A stretch of DNA of 64,000 bases from Qipengyuania pacifica (GCF_019857205.1 NZ_JAHWXO010000006.1:62001-126000), one strand, 5' to 3'; positions 28,771 through 39,085 are shown, counted from the stretch's first letter. Numbers and translations are program-made. Notes: generated by a model from the letters alone, not told the origin.

Positions 28771-30138
28771 ATGCGCTACCTACCCCTGACCGATACCGAT
28801 CGTTCGGCAATGCTGGACGTGATCGGCGCACCGGACATCGATGCCCTGTTCGCCGATGTGCCCGAAGAGGCCCGCCTTTCCGGACCGATCGAGGGCCTGC
28901 CGATGCACGCCAGCGAGATGGCCGTCGAAAAGCATATGCGGCGGTTGTCGAAGAAGAATCTGGCGGCATCGGATGCGGCCTTTTTCCTGGGGGCGGGGGC
29001 TTACAAGCACCACATCCCCGCGAGCGTCGATCACATTATCCAGCGCGGCGAGTTCCTGACCGCCTACACGCCCTATCAGCCGGAAATCGCGCAGGGCACG
29101 CTGCAGATGCTGTTCGAGTTCCAGAGCCAGGTTGCGCGGCTTTACGGATGTGCGGTGGCCAATGCATCCATGTACGACGGTTCGACCGCGTGCTGGGAAG
29201 CGGTCGCCATGGCGGGCCGCGTGGCGCGCGGCAAGAAGCGCAAGGTGGTGCTTTCAGGCGCACTGCACCCGCACTACGCGGAAGTCGTGCGGACCATGGC
29301 GAAGTTCACCGACGACGAGATCGCCGGCGCCCCGCCGAGCCTGACCGCCAAGCCCGACGATGATGGCCTGATTGCCCGCATCGATGCCGATACGAGCTGT
29401 GTCGTGGTGCAATATCCCGACATTCTCGGCCGTCTGCCCGACCTCGCGAAGATTGCCGCAGCCGCGCATGACAAGGGCGCCCTGCTGATTGCAGTCAATA
29501 CCGAACCTGTCGCGCTGGGGGCAATCAAGTCGCCGGGCGAACTGGGGGCGGACATTGTGGTCGGCGAAGGCCAGGCGATCGGCGTGGGCCTGCAGTTCGG
29601 CGGCCCTTACCTCGGCCTGTTTGCCGTGCGCGATGAAAAGCATGTGCGCATGATGCCGGGGCGCCTGTGCGGCGAAACGGTAGATGCGGAGGGCAAGCGC
29701 GGCTTCGTGCTGACCCTGTCCACCCGCGAGCAGCATATCCGCCGCGAAAAGGCGACCAGCAACATCTGCACCAATTCGGGCCTCTGCGCGCTGGCTTTCA
29801 ACGTCCACATGACGTTGCTTGGCGAAAAGGGCCTGCGCCGGCTGGCGATGGAAAACCATCGCCTGGCGTGCCTCGCCGCGGATCGGCTGGCGAAGGTGCC
29901 CGGTGTCACGGTGCTGAACGATACCTTCTTCAACGAATTCACAGTCCTTCTCGGCACCGATGCGCGCACGGTCGTGCGTCAACTGGCCGATGACGGCGTT
30001 CTTGCTGGCGTGTCGCTCGGCCGCCTGTTCCCGGGAAGCGGGAATCTGGCAAACGGACTGCTGGTTGCCGTCACTGAAACCACCACCGAGGAGGACATCG
30101 AAACGCTTGCCTCCGCACTCGAGGAGGTGCTGGCATGA
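28771..30138 (+). CDS. gcvPA: Glycine dehydrogenase (decarboxylating) subunit 1
   Basis: 455 aa. The P protein is split into two genes here. This N-terminal half has a PLP-transferase fold without the Schiff-base lysine and contains [10 protein letters not shown] at the start, [35 protein letters not shown], a [14 protein letters not shown] block and [17 protein letters not shown] near the end. It pairs with GcvPB to decarboxylate glycine and load GcvH. The ATG at 28771 follows the REP-like spacer; the 3' end overlaps gcvPB by 4 bases. Confidence 0.96.
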   Translation: MRYLPLTDTDRSAMLDVIGAPDIDALFADVPEEARLSGPIEGLPMHASEMAVEKHMRRLSKKNLAASDAAFFLGAGAYKHHIPASVDHIIQRGEFLTAYTPYQPEIAQGTLQMLFEFQSQVARLYGCAVANASMYDGSTACWEAVAMAGRVARGKKRKVVLSGALHPHYAEVVRTMAKFTDDEIAGAPPSLTAKPDDDGLIARIDADTSCVVVQYPDILGRLPDLAKIAAAAHDKGALLIAVNTEPVALGAIKSPGELGADIVVGEGQAIGVGLQFGGPYLGLFAVRDEKHVRMMPGRLCGETVDAEGKRGFVLTLSTREQHIRREKATSNICTNSGLCALAFNVHMTLLGEKGLRRLAMENHRLACLAADRLAKVPGVTVLNDTFFNEFTVLLGTDARTVVRQLADDGVLAGVSLGRLFPGSGNLANGLLVAVTETTTEEDIETLASALEEVLA

Positions 30139-31724
30139 GCACGCCCAATGCATCGGGCTGGAAGCCCGGCACCCCCGTCGAAGGCCATAACGCAATGAGC
30201 GGTCCCGATACGGCCACCGGCAATCGCGCGCTGATGCTGGAAGAGCCGCTGCTGTTCGAGATCGGCCATGTCGAGACGACCGGTGTGGACCTGCCGGATC
30301 CCGGGAGCGGGGCGAACCGGCTTGGCGGTTTCGAGCGGAGCGAGGCGATCGGCCTGCCGGGCCTGTCCGAACCGGAAACCGTCCGTCATTACACGCGCCT
30401 GTCGCGGCAGAATTACGCGATCGACCTCGGTCTTTTTCCGCTGGGCTCGTGCACGATGAAGCACAATCCGCGGCTCAACGAAAAGATCGCGCGCATGCCG
30501 GGCTTTGCCGACGTGCATCCGCTGCAGCCGGTCGACACGGTGCGCGGTGCGCTCGAAGTCATCAATGAACTCGCTCACTGGCTCATCGATCTCACCGGCA
30601 TGCACGCCGTCGCCATGAGCCCGAAGGCGGGCGCCCATGGCGAATTGTGCGGCATCCTGTGCATTCGCGCCGCACTCGAAGCGCGGGGCGATGCGCGCGA
30701 GGTGATCCTGGTGCCGGAAAGCGCCCACGGGACCAATCCCGCGACCGCTGCCTTCGCCGGTTACAAGGTGGAAGACATTCCCGCGACCGCCGAAGGCCGC
30801 GTCGATCTGGAAGCGCTCAAGGCGCGGCTAGGCCCCGATGTCGCTGGCGTGATGATTACCAATCCGAATACGTGCGGCCTGTTCGAGCGCGACATGAAGG
30901 CGATCTCCGACGCAGTCCATGCGGCGGGCGGTTTCGTCTATTGCGACGGCGCGAACTTCAACGCCATCGTCGGCAAAGTCCGCCCCGGCGATCTCGGCGT
31001 CGATGCGATGCACATCAACCTCCACAAGACCTTCTCCACCCCGCATGGCGGCGGCGGCCCGGGCTCGGGCCCGGTCGTCCTTTCCGAAGCGCTCGCTCCG
31101 TTCGGACCGCTGCCCTACACGGCGCGGACCGAGGACGGCGTCGTCCACCTGATCGAAGAAGAGGACGCGGAAGAGTTCGCCAAGGAACATTTCGGCGGGG
31201 CGCTGCAGCATTTCGGCCGGATGACCGCGTTCCATGGCCAGATGGGCATGTTCACGCGGGCGCTCGCCTATATCCTCAGCCACGGGGCGGACGGGTTAAA
31301 GCAGGTTGCCGAAGATGCCGTGCTCAACGCCAATTACATCCTGCGCAGCCTGGACGACGTGCTCGATGCGCCGTTCGGACCAAGCGGCCCGTGCATGCAC
31401 GAGGCGTTGTTCAGCGATAAGGGCTTTGCAGTAGGTCTCTCCACGCTGGACCTGGCCAAGGCCATGATCGACGAAGGCTATCACCCGATGACCATGTATT
31501 TCCCGCTGGTCGTCCACGGGGCCATGCTGGTCGAGCCGACCGAAACGGAAAGCAAGGCGGCGCTGGACCAGTTCATCATGGCTCTGCGCAGCGTTGCCGA
31601 GCGCGCGAAAGAGGGCGACGAAAGCCTGAAGACCGCGCCGCATTACGCGCCGCGTCGCCGCCTCGACGAAACGCAAGCCGCGCGCAAGCCGGTGCTGGCC
31701 TGGAACGATCCCGATATGGCATGA
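30135..31724 (+). CDS. gcvPB: Glycine dehydrogenase (decarboxylating) subunit 2
   Basis: 529 aa. This half carries the PLP lysine, Lys298 in [19 protein letters not shown], and the glycine-binding [13 protein letters not shown] and [16 protein letters not shown] regions; the C-terminal [25 protein letters not shown] is typical. It is somewhat long for the family because of a 50-residue N-terminal stretch rich in Gly/Pro before EEPLLFEIG. The L protein (lipoamide dehydrogenase) is not in this window and is normally shared with 2-oxoacid dehydrogenases. The gene ends the operon; about 130 bases of featureless sequence follow. Confidence 0.96.
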   Translation: MSTPNASGWKPGTPVEGHNAMSGPDTATGNRALMLEEPLLFEIGHVETTGVDLPDPGSGANRLGGFERSEAIGLPGLSEPETVRHYTRLSRQNYAIDLGLFPLGSCTMKHNPRLNEKIARMPGFADVHPLQPVDTVRGALEVINELAHWLIDLTGMHAVAMSPKAGAHGELCGILCIRAALEARGDAREVILVPESAHGTNPATAAFAGYKVEDIPATAEGRVDLEALKARLGPDVAGVMITNPNTCGLFERDMKAISDAVHAAGGFVYCDGANFNAIVGKVRPGDLGVDAMHINLHKTFSTPHGGGGPGSGPVVLSEALAPFGPLPYTARTEDGVVHLIEEEDAEEFAKEHFGGALQHFGRMTAFHGQMGMFTRALAYILSHGADGLKQVAEDAVLNANYILRSLDDVLDAPFGPSGPCMHEALFSDKGFAVGLSTLDLAKAMIDEGYHPMTMYFPLVVHGAMLVEPTETESKAALDQFIMALRSVAERAKEGDESLKTAPHYAPRRRLDETQAARKPVLAWNDPDMA

Positions 31725-31858
31725 TACTCCGGGCCGCCGCTAGCAGCAGGCGAGCCCGCGGGCATATTCCCTGGGCTTCGTCCCATCAGCACCGCGTCGA
31801 TGCAGCGCCCGGTCAGACACACTGGCGGATAGGGCGGCACGTCGGTGCGGTCTGATTG

Positions 31859-32599
31859 TCAGGCCGTGGCGAGGCGTTTCATCAGCAGCTTTTGGGTGAC
31901 CTGCAAACTGTGCTCATCGTTTACGGCGATCGCGCAGTAGCCGTGCTCCATCTCGATCGGAACGAGTTCGAAGCCGTCGCGCTGCGACGCTTCGGCCATG
32001 CGACCGGTATCCTTCGCAAACTCTCCGCCGCTGCTCATGATCTGCGCCACGGAAAGTGCGCAGGCATCGGCGATCCAGTAGGTGTTGCAGCTCGAATATG
32101 CACCGCCTAAAAATTCGTAGCTCCCCTTTTGCCTGACCGGATCGACCGCGATCACGTCTTCCTCGCGGGCAATCGCGGCGGCGGCAGCGGCCTCGCTCGC
32201 GATGGCCTTGTCGGCAAACTCGGTAAAGTCCCGGGGTAGCCACAGGCAGTTGTCGGCCGTCGTGATCAGGATCGGATAGTTCGCGCCATCGGCGCCTGCG
32301 AACATGCTGTCGACGATGTCGAACGCTTCTGACGTGAATGCCAGCCGTCCTTTATCGACCAGCTTTGCAATCGATGGAATGGCTGCGATTTCATTGGCCT
32401 CGCGTGCGGCGATGCGGATTGCGCCGATGCGCGGGCTCAAGGCGGCATTCATGACAAGCCGCTCGATCATGGGCATCCCATCGACGGGAACCAGGTATCT
32501 GTGAGACACGCCCGCGCGCTCGGCCAGCGGATCGAGCGCGGCGGAGCTTGTCCCAGCCACGATCAGGGCGTTGACCTTGCCATCGTAAACGCTGCTCAT
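31859..32599 (-). CDS. MobA-like NTP-transferase domain protein
   Basis: 246 aa from ATG at 32599. The N-terminal VNALIVAGTSSAALDPLAERAGVSHRYL and VPVDGMPMIERLV are a GT-A nucleotidyltransferase opening, although the usual GG-x-SSRMG phosphate loop is replaced by GTSSAALDP. A later ILITTADNCLWLP supplies the DxD-like acidic position. Proteins of this type activate sugars, cofactors or phospho-compounds; the substrate is not evident. Upstream in-frame starts exist (GTG 32635, ATG 32626) but none has a good ribosome-binding site. It diverges, with about 65 bases between, from the Nmad3-type gene, which may be a functional partner. Confidence 0.65.
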   Translation of the reverse strand: MSSVYDGKVNALIVAGTSSAALDPLAERAGVSHRYLVPVDGMPMIERLVMNAALSPRIGAIRIAAREANEIAAIPSIAKLVDKGRLAFTSEAFDIVDSMFAGADGANYPILITTADNCLWLPRDFTEFADKAIASEAAAAAAIAREEDVIAVDPVRQKGSYEFLGGAYSSCNTYWIADACALSVAQIMSSGGEFAKDTGRMAEASQRDGFELVPIEMEHGYCAIAVNDEHSLQVTQKLLMKRLATA

Positions 32600-32664
32600 G
32601 CCATGGCAGATAGGCGCGATGGTCATGGTTGTCACTGTACCGGCCCTCGGGCAGTGGAGGGGGC

Positions 32665-33387
32665 ATGCGGATCATCTTTTCACGCAAGGGGTTCGATAGC
32701 GCGTCGGGCGGTGGACCTTCGCCGATCGTCGAGGGGCGTCCGTTCAGCCTGCCGATTCCCGCAGGAGCGGCGTCGCGCACCACATTTGGCGATCTTGGTC
32801 TCGGCGCTCACGCAGCCAAGGCCAGCAGAGGGCGGCTTGGAGCAGACGATCTGTGCCATCACGACCCGATGTTTCTCGGCAATGGCACCTGCCTGTTCGG
32901 CCAGTGCGGGGCGGCGCAAACCCACCTCTCCAATCGCGGCGTAGGATTGGGCGATGTCTTCCTGTTCTTCGGCCTGTTTCGCGAAGACGGGGGCGATCCG
33001 CATCATCGCATCTTCGGCTATCTCGAAGTCGGTGAGGTGATCGACCTGACGGGAGAGGTTCCGGACCGACTGATCGAGCATGGACACCCGCATGCCCTCG
33101 CCATGCATGCTTCGAACGACACGATATATTCGGGGGCGGGCGAAGAGGCACGGCGGGCCAGTGATGCCTTGCGCCTGACCGCTGCGGGCGCGTCGCCATC
33201 CGTATGGGAGAGGCCGCCCTGGATGGCGCGCGGTGGGCTGAGCTATCATGATCGCGCCGACCGCTGGCTGTGGGGCGGACGCTTGAAAAGCGTCGCCCGC
33301 GGACAGGAATTCGTAGCCGATATCGGCCGCCGCAAGGCCCCGCGCGAATGGCTCGCGCGGGTACTCGATGAAATCAGAGCGTCCTGA
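32665..33387 (+). CDS. Nmad3-like protein (putative nucleotide modification associated domain 3)
   Basis: 240 aa from an ATG with GGAGGGGG in front. The opening MRIIFSRKGFDSASGGGPSPI and GRPFSLPIPAG, followed by DDLCHHDPMFLGNGTCLFGQCGAAQTHL, VGLGDVFLFFGLF and HHRIFGYLEV, matches my recollection of the Nmad3 family described from computational analysis of DNA-modification loci by Iyer, Aravind and colleagues. The three conserved cysteines/histidines (CHHD, CLFGQCG) suggest a metal or catalytic site. Biochemical activity of the family is, to my knowledge, undemonstrated. The gene is chromosomal, in a non-phage neighbourhood, divergent from a nucleotidyltransferase and overlapping mmsB's 3' end by 14 bases convergently. 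Confidence 0.68.
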   Translation: MRIIFSRKGFDSASGGGPSPIVEGRPFSLPIPAGAASRTTFGDLGLGAHAAKASRGRLGADDLCHHDPMFLGNGTCLFGQCGAAQTHLSNRGVGLGDVFLFFGLFREDGGDPHHRIFGYLEVGEVIDLTGEVPDRLIEHGHPHALAMHASNDTIYSGAGEEARRASDALRLTAAGASPSVWERPPWMARGGLSYHDRADRWLWGGRLKSVARGQEFVADIGRRKAPREWLARVLDEIRAS

Positions 33388-34240
33388 TGATCGCCGAGAA
33401 ATCGAGGCCGGCGTTGTCCTTGGCGAACTGTTCGTAAAGCTCTTTCGCGTGGGCGCCCAACGGGGTGGAAGCATCGGCGGTCTGTGCGGCTTCCATCGCG
33501 AGACGCAGGTCCTTGAGCATTAGACCCGTAGCGAAGCCGCCTTTGTAATCCTTGTCCGCCGGGCTTTCCACGCCGACACCGGGCATCGGGGTATAGGCGT
33601 TGAGCGACCAACAGTAGCCCGACGACTGGCTGGAAATTTCGTAGAATTTCTGCGGGTCGAGGCCCAGCTTCTCTGCCATCTTCATGGCTTCGGCAGTGCC
33701 GATCATGGAAATGGCGAGCAGCATGTTGTTGCAGATCTTGGCGGTCTGGCCAGCGCCTGCATCGCCAGCGTGAATGACGGCCTTGCCCATGGCCTGAAGC
33801 ACCTCTTCGGCACGTCCGAAAGCCTTTTCTGTCCCGCCGACCATGAAGGTCAGCGTGCCGCCGTTGGCCGCCGCGATCCCGCCTGAAACCGGCGCGTCGA
33901 CCATGTCATATCCGGCGGCCTCGGCCGCTGCGTTCACCTCCTTGGCGGTGGCAACGTCGATGGTCGAACAATCGAGCAGGACGGCCCCTTGCGGAGCCTT
34001 GCCGATCACGCTGCCTTCGTAGACCGACTTCACGATCTCCCCATTGGGCAGCATGGTCACGGCGCCGTCGACGCCTTGGACGGCCTCGCCCGGATCTGCG
34101 AAAGTTTCACAGCCGTTGGACTTGGCCGTTGCCAGCGCTTCTTCCGACAGGTCGAAGGCGTTCACTTCGTGCCCCGCCTTGACGAGGTTCGCGGCCATGC
34201 CGCCGCCCATGTTGCCGAGGCCGATGAAGGCGATTTTCAT
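33374..34240 (-). CDS. mmsB: 3-Hydroxyisobutyrate dehydrogenase
   Basis: 288 aa. NAD-dependent oxidation of 3-hydroxyisobutyrate to methylmalonate semialdehyde in valine catabolism. The Rossmann motif is IGLGNMGGGMAANLVKAGH, the substrate-binding signature DAPVSGGIAAANGGTLTFMVGG and the catalytic Lys is in AGAGQTAKICNNM. The C-terminal YKGGFATGLMLKDLRLAM is typical. It is the last gene of a minus-strand valine cluster and its 3' end overlaps the convergent Nmad3-like gene by 14 bases. Beta-hydroxyacid dehydrogenases of related specificity share these motifs; context makes the call firm. Confidence 0.93.
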   Translation of the reverse strand: MKIAFIGLGNMGGGMAANLVKAGHEVNAFDLSEEALATAKSNGCETFADPGEAVQGVDGAVTMLPNGEIVKSVYEGSVIGKAPQGAVLLDCSTIDVATAKEVNAAAEAAGYDMVDAPVSGGIAAANGGTLTFMVGGTEKAFGRAEEVLQAMGKAVIHAGDAGAGQTAKICNNMLLAISMIGTAEAMKMAEKLGLDPQKFYEISSQSSGYCWSLNAYTPMPGVGVESPADKDYKGGFATGLMLKDLRLAMEAAQTADASTPLGAHAKELYEQFAKDNAGLDFSAIIRTL

Positions 34241-34280
34241 GTTCTCTCTCCGGGTATTCTTTTATTCCGAGGGGATCGGC

Positions 34281-35063
34281 TTAGCGACCCTTCCACTGGC
34301 CTTCGCGCTTTTCGACGAAGGCGGCCATGCCTTCCTTCTTATCCTCGCTCGCGGCGAGGATCTGGAAGATGCGGCGTTCGACGATCAGGCCCTGATCGAG
34401 GCTGGTTTCGAAAGCGGCGTTGACCATTTCCTTGTTCGCGATCGCGGCCATCGGCGGCATCGAGGCGATCTGCTTCGCTGTCTTCATTGCTTCGTCGAGA
34501 AGCTGATCGTGCGGCACGACGCGGGCGACGAGATTGCTGCGCTCCGCTTCCTCGGCATCCATCATGCGTCCGGTCAGGCACATTTCCATGGCCTTGGACT
34601 TGCCGACGGCCTTGGTGAGGCGTTGCGAGCCGCCCATGCCCGGGGCAACGCCGAGCTTGATTTCCGGTTGGCCGAACTTGGCGTTTTCCGATGCGATGAT
34701 GAAATCGGCCATCATCGCAAGTTCGCATCCACCGCCCAGCGCGAAGCCGTTGACCGCGGCGATCCACGGCTTGGGGGTCTTCTTCACGATCTCGCTGGTC
34801 CAGGGTGCGAAGAAATCCTCAAGATAGAAGTCCGCTGCTTCCTTCTCGCTCATTTCCTTGATGTCGGCGCCTGCCGCGAATGCCTTGTCACCCGATCCGG
34901 TCAGCACGGCGCATAGCTGGCTGCTGTCGGCCTGATAGGCGGCGAACGCATCAATCAGTTCTTCCAGGACCTTGCTGTTAAGCGCGTTCAGCGCCTTGGG
35001 GCGGTTCAGGGTGATCAGCGTCACGGCATCGCGCTGTTCGACCGTGATGGTTTCATAGCTCAT
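34281..35063 (-). CDS. Enoyl-CoA hydratase
   Basis: 260 aa from ATG at 35063, placed by GGAG 6 bases upstream; a longer in-frame opening at 35153 runs into the neighbour. Crotonase fold: the oxyanion-hole region [10 protein letters not shown] and the pair of catalytic glutamates, one in [16 protein letters not shown] and the other in [16 protein letters not shown], are intact. In this cluster it would hydrate methacrylyl-CoA to 3-hydroxyisobutyryl-CoA. It starts within the stop of the hydrolase gene (4-base overlap) and precedes mmsB by 40 bases. Confidence 0.93.
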   Translation of the reverse strand: MSYETITVEQRDAVTLITLNRPKALNALNSKVLEELIDAFAAYQADSSQLCAVLTGSGDKAFAAGADIKEMSEKEAADFYLEDFFAPWTSEIVKKTPKPWIAAVNGFALGGGCELAMMADFIIASENAKFGQPEIKLGVAPGMGGSQRLTKAVGKSKAMEMCLTGRMMDAEEAERSNLVARVVPHDQLLDEAMKTAKQIASMPPMAAIANKEMVNAAFETSLDQGLIVERRIFQILAASEDKKEGMAAFVEKREGQWKGR

Positions 35064-36103
35064 AGGGGTCTCCATTCCTCGTCGGCGGGAAGCGGGGCGA
35101 AGATCTGGTCGAGCAGTTCCTCGCTCACGCCCTCGGGCGTCGCCGGGTCCCATTTGGGGTCGTTGGTCTTGTCCACGATCACTGCGCGCACGCCTTCCGA
35201 AAAATCCGGACGGGTCAGAACGCGGCTGGCGATGCGGTATTCCATGCGCATGTTGTCGGCGAAGCTGTCGAGCTGTTCGCTTTCCTTAAGCTGCCGCAGG
35301 GCTACCTTGCAGGTCTGCGGGCTCTTGGTGCGCAGCGTCGCGAGTTCCTTCGCTGCCCATTCGCTATCGTCCGCTTCAAGGCTTGCGAGGATGTCCTCGT
35401 AGCGGTCGGATGCGAAATGCTTCTTGATGGCAGCTTCGTTGCTTTCGAGCCGCGCAGCCGGCGGGGTCTTGGCAAGCGCGCTCAAGACCTGCCCCGGTTC
35501 GTGACCGGCGGCGATGCGCGATTTGGCTTCGGCCAGATCGGCTGGATCGAGATAATGCGTGGCAATTCCTGCCCACACGCATTCCGCGCCATCGAGCCGC
35601 GCACCGGTAAGCGCAAGGAATTGTCCGAGCCGCCCGCCGAGGCGCGACAGGTGCCAGCCGCCACCGACATCAGGAAACAGGCCGATCCCTGTTTCCGGCA
35701 TGGCGAAGCGCGTGTTCTCGGTCGCGACGCGATATTTGCACGGCATGGCGATGCCGACGCCGCCGCCCATGGTGATGCCGTCCATGAAGGCCACGATCGG
35801 CTTTTCATATTCGAACATCTGGTGGTTGAGCTGGTATTCGTCGTGAAAGAATTCACGGCCGCTTTTACCGCCGTCGTTGAGCGCCGAATTGCGCAGGAGA
35901 TTGATGTCCCCGCCCGCGCAGAAGCCGCGCCCTTCGGCGTGGTCGAGAATGATGGCCTGCACGGCTTCGTCATCCGCCCAGTCAGTCAGCGCCGCGCTGA
36001 TTGCATGGCACATGTCGAGCGTCAGTGCATGCAGCGCCTTGGGGCGGTTGAGCGAAAGATGGCCGGCGTGGCCGTGGACATGAATGTTTACGTCTTCGGT
36101 CAT
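35060..36103 (-). CDS. 3-Hydroxyisobutyryl-CoA hydrolase
   Basis: 347 aa, crotonase family but longer than hydratases. The signatures [36 protein letters not shown] and [22 protein letters not shown], with Glu and Asp of the ETGIG..PDVG block, are those of HIBCH-type hydrolases; the 60-residue C-terminal extension ([23 protein letters not shown]) is also diagnostic. It releases free 3-hydroxyisobutyrate so that MmsB can oxidise it. It overlaps both neighbours by 4 bases. Confidence 0.93.
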   Translation of the reverse strand: MTEDVNIHVHGHAGHLSLNRPKALHALTLDMCHAISAALTDWADDEAVQAIILDHAEGRGFCAGGDINLLRNSALNDGGKSGREFFHDEYQLNHQMFEYEKPIVAFMDGITMGGGVGIAMPCKYRVATENTRFAMPETGIGLFPDVGGGWHLSRLGGRLGQFLALTGARLDGAECVWAGIATHYLDPADLAEAKSRIAAGHEPGQVLSALAKTPPAARLESNEAAIKKHFASDRYEDILASLEADDSEWAAKELATLRTKSPQTCKVALRQLKESEQLDSFADNMRMEYRIASRVLTRPDFSEGVRAVIVDKTNDPKWDPATPEGVSEELLDQIFAPLPADEEWRPL

Positions 36104-37254
36104 TGTCTCAGCATCTCCCGCCCGACGATCATTCGCATGACCTGATTGGTGCCTTCAAGGATCGAATGGACGCGCAGATCGCGCCAGAAGCGTTCGATCG
36201 GATATTCCTTGAGATAGCCGTAGCCACCGAAGAGTTGCAGCGCGTCATTGACTACCTTGCTGCCGCTGTCGGTTGCGAGCCGCTTGGCCATGGCGGAGAA
36301 CTTGCTCTTGTCCGGCGCGTTGTCGGTGACCTTGGCCGCCGCGAGGTAAAGCAGCGCGCGGGCAGCTTCCAGATCGGTAGCCATGTCGGCCAGCATGAAC
36401 TGGGTATTCTGGAAATCCGCGATCGGCTGGCCGAACTGCTGCCGTTCCTTGGTGTATTTCACCGCTTCGTCGAGGCAGCGCTGTGCGCCGCCCAGCGAAC
36501 AGGCGCCGATGTTGAGGCGTCCCCCGTCTAGGCCCGCCATGGCGTAGCGAAAACCATCGCCTTCCGGCCCGACACGATTGGCGACCGGCACCCGCGCATC
36601 TTCGAAGATGAGCTGTGCGGTGGGTGAGGCATTCCAGCCGAGCTTCTTCTCCGGTTTTCCGAAAGACACGCCGGGCGTGTCCTTGTCGATCACGAGGCAG
36701 CTTATCCCCTTGGTCTTGTGTTCGCCGGTGCGGACCATCGTGACATAGACATCGTTGAAGCCGCTGCCCGAGATGAACTGCTTGGTTCCGTTCAGCACGT
36801 AGTGGTCGCCATCGAGCTTCGCAGTGGTCTTGAGACCCGCGGCATCCGATCCGCTGCCCGGCTCGGTCAGGGCATAGCTGGCGACCTTGTTCATGGTGAC
36901 GAGGTCGGGAAGGTACCGACCCTTGAGTTCTTCTCCACCGAAGCGGTCGATCATCCAGGCGGCCATGTTGTGGATGGATATGAAGGAACTGGTCGCCGCG
37001 CAGCCATAGGCCATGGCTTCCATGATCAGCGCCGCTTCAAGCCGACCGAGGCCGATACCGCCTGATTCCTCGCTGACGTAGATCGCGCCGAAGCCGAGTT
37101 CGGCGCTCTGCTTGATCACGTCGATAGGGAAGTGCGATTTCTCGTCCCATTCCCCGGCAAAGGGCGTGATGTTGTCGGCCGTGAAGCGCTGCGCCATTTC
37201 CTGGATCTGCAGCTGTTCTTCGGTGAGCTGGAATTGTCCTGCATTCGTCGTCAT
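36100..37254 (-). CDS. Acyl-CoA dehydrogenase, probable isobutyryl-CoA dehydrogenase
   Basis: 384 aa. FAD-dependent flavoenzyme with SYALTEPGSGSDAAGL, the FAD-binding signature GWNASPTAQLIFEDARVP, and the C-terminal FGGYGYLKEYPIERFWRDLR...ILEGTNQVMR. The active-site Glu is expected in ILEGTN. Substrate is assigned from operon context: it sits next to crotonase-type genes that process methacrylyl-CoA. It overlaps the hydrolase start by 4 bases and is separated from the HdeD gene by 111 bases. Related branched-chain acyl-CoA dehydrogenases look alike. Confidence 0.9.
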   Translation of the reverse strand: MTTNAGQFQLTEEQLQIQEMAQRFTADNITPFAGEWDEKSHFPIDVIKQSAELGFGAIYVSEESGGIGLGRLEAALIMEAMAYGCAATSSFISIHNMAAWMIDRFGGEELKGRYLPDLVTMNKVASYALTEPGSGSDAAGLKTTAKLDGDHYVLNGTKQFISGSGFNDVYVTMVRTGEHKTKGISCLVIDKDTPGVSFGKPEKKLGWNASPTAQLIFEDARVPVANRVGPEGDGFRYAMAGLDGGRLNIGACSLGGAQRCLDEAVKYTKERQQFGQPIADFQNTQFMLADMATDLEAARALLYLAAAKVTDNAPDKSKFSAMAKRLATDSGSKVVNDALQLFGGYGYLKEYPIERFWRDLRVHSILEGTNQVMRMIVGREMLRQ

Positions 37255-37365
37255 GGGGCGCGCTGTAGCGCCGCCGGACAGGCGAGGGAAGGGGGCGTCC
37301 GGAGGAGGGCGGTGCCCGATCAGATTACCAAGGTCGTTGGAATGGATCGGGCACAGCCAGTGAGA

Positions 37366-37899
37366 TCAGAATTGCCCGCGGGTTTTTTCGGCCTGTGCAG
37401 CGATAGATGCCATGGAAAACATGGAGATGCTGCTGAAGAGAAGCTCGAAGCCCAGGAAAAGTCCCAGAATGCTCATGGCGGAAGCTGGGAAATCCGCGAA
37501 GATCAGGACTGCAAGGAGGACAGAGATAACGCCAGAGACGAGCATCAGCCAGAACAGGCGGGTGCCGCGCAGATGAAATGCGGAGAATATCCGCGCAATA
37601 CCCGAGATGAGTATGATGCTGGCAACCAGTAGGGTAAGCGTCAGTACGCCGGCGAGCGGATTGGCGATCAGCGAAATGCCAAGGAGCAGTGCAGCAAGGC
37701 CGAAGATGGCCATGAACATCTTGTGGCGTCCCCTGTCGAGCTGGAACACGCCGACGAGGGCGAGAATGCCGAACATGATGAAGGACCAGCCAGAGAAAAA
37801 GTTCACTGCGAGCGTCGCAGGTACAGGATTGAGAAGAGCGAAGAAGCCGCCGATCAGAGCGATTATTCCGCCGATTATCCACCAGACATGTGATTTCAT
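37366..37899 (-). CDS. HdeD/DUF308-type inner-membrane protein
   Basis: 177 aa with about six hydrophobic segments, starting MKSHVWWIIGGIIALIGGFFALLNP and ending AEKTRGQF. The GWSFIMFGILALVGVFQL and NPLAGVLTLTLLVASIILISGIARI blocks are the repeated two-helix unit of DUF308/HdeD, an E. coli membrane protein linked to acid resistance at high cell density. No stress promoter (GGAAC-CGTT) is visible in the short upstream gap, unlike the DUF1328 gene. It lies between the acyl-CoA dehydrogenase and a lipoprotein on the same strand but has ~110-170-base gaps at both ends. Confidence 0.75.
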   Translation of the reverse strand: MKSHVWWIIGGIIALIGGFFALLNPVPATLAVNFFSGWSFIMFGILALVGVFQLDRGRHKMFMAIFGLAALLLGISLIANPLAGVLTLTLLVASIILISGIARIFSAFHLRGTRLFWLMLVSGVISVLLAVLIFADFPASAMSILGLFLGFELLFSSISMFSMASIAAQAEKTRGQF

Positions 37900-38071
37900 T
37901 GTAATTGTATGCCCCCAATTATGCGTCGACCCAATCGAGCGATATCACGAAGGCCGCGCCGGATCATGCGGAAATCATGATAAGGCAGTGCTTCGCCGGA
38001 AAGGGGGCGGGGCGGCGTAATGCGGTAGCCGTGTGCAGCAGGATCAGTGCCGAATGCCGCCCGGGCGCGCT

Positions 38072-38605
38072 TCAGCCGGGACAGCGTTTGTAAACGCGCG
38101 CTTCGTCCCGCCCTTCATTATCGGTAACCGTAAGCGTCCGGCTTTCCGGATCGACTGCGAATGTCAGATCCGCGCTGGTCGGCGTATCGGCATATGTCGT
38201 ATCGAATATGGCGCGGACCATGCCCGCCCCGCGTTGCTTCACTTCGGTGAACTTGCCGCCATTCTCGAAGACGCTGAAGCGGGTTTCGTGGATTTCCAGT
38301 ACTTTGCCGATATTATCGCCTGTCGCCCCTTCGCACTGCGCTGCGGTGGGCGCAGGGCCATCGGTCAGACGCCATTTGCCACGCAGGGCGACAGGGAAGG
38401 TCCTGTCATTCGAGACGGGTGCTGTATCGCCCATCGCGTCAGGAGCGCCGGGGTTCGCCGCAGGTCCGTTCGGATCAGGTTCGATAGTTCCGGCCGGGGT
38501 GGGTTCAACGGTCGCATCCGCGGATGTTTCATCGGTATTGCCCGACGGGGAGCAGGCGACAAGGCCCGCTAGAGCAATCGGGGCAAGATACAGCAGCGGC
38601 TTCAT
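38072..38605 (-). CDS. Predicted lipoprotein, paralogue of the one at 39396-39857
   Basis: 177 aa from ATG at 38605 with GGAGA upstream; a longer frame to 38686 overlaps no better signal. The N-terminus MKPLLYLAPIALAGLVACSP has a clear lipobox (LVAC), predicting lipid anchoring to the envelope. The following ~55 residues are an acidic Pro/Thr-rich linker. The C-terminal domain (FPVALRGKWRL..CEG..LEIHETRFSVFENGGKFTEVKQRG) resembles that of the lipoprotein at 39396: both have a GxW-type start, a Cys and a F-x-F/Y-E-x-x-G segment. The function is unknown. Confidence 0.7.
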   Translation of the reverse strand: MKPLLYLAPIALAGLVACSPSGNTDETSADATVEPTPAGTIEPDPNGPAANPGAPDAMGDTAPVSNDRTFPVALRGKWRLTDGPAPTAAQCEGATGDNIGKVLEIHETRFSVFENGGKFTEVKQRGAGMVRAIFDTTYADTPTSADLTFAVDPESRTLTVTDNEGRDEARVYKRCPG

Positions 38606-38686
38606 AAACAATCTCCGGGAAATGCCTTGGCGTTTGCGATCAACCGTTTGTGCTGTCCCACGTTCCAATCGGGTCGATGGGCACAA

Positions 38687-39085
38687 TCAGCGCGAGGGTG
38701 GCATGCCCAGCAAAGCTTCCGCTTCCATCTCGACCTTCCATTCCGGACGGCAGAGCCACGCGATGCCCGCCATCGTCGCTGCCGGACGCGCTTCGCCGAA
38801 AAAGCGGGCATGGACAGCCCCGACAGCATCCTGATCGGCCGGATCGGTCAGCAGCATGCGGGTGCGTACGACATCATCTGCGCTGCCGCCCAGTTCTTCG
38901 ATAGCGCGCAGGATGAGGACGCAGCAGCGTTCGGCCTGAGCGGCTGCATCGCCGGGCGTGGACGAGCCATCGTCTTCCACAGGACCCGTTCCGGCCACGA
39001 TTATTCGATTGCCTTGCCGCACCGCCCGAGCGAAGCCGAATTGCGCTTCGTAGGGCGATCCGGTGAAGGCGTGTCGGCGTGTCAC
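38687..39085 (-). CDS. RidA/YjgF-family protein
   Basis: 132 aa from a GTG at 39085, whose first bases overlap the upstream stop (GTGA). The RRHAFTGSPYEAQFGFARAVRQG opening, IIVAGTGPV, and ARPAATMAGIAWLCRPEWKVEMEAEAL are characteristic of a distinct RidA subgroup with an N-terminal FTGSPYEA motif. The Arg in RPA is the position that contacts the imine in enamine/imine deaminases. Activity toward 2-aminoacrylate is plausible but this subgroup has not, to my knowledge, been tested widely. It is translated with the I78 gene. Confidence 0.85.
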   Translation of the reverse strand: MTRRHAFTGSPYEAQFGFARAVRQGNRIIVAGTGPVEDDGSSTPGDAAAQAERCCVLILRAIEELGGSADDVVRTRMLLTDPADQDAVGAVHARFFGEARPAATMAGIAWLCRPEWKVEMEAEALLGMPPSR

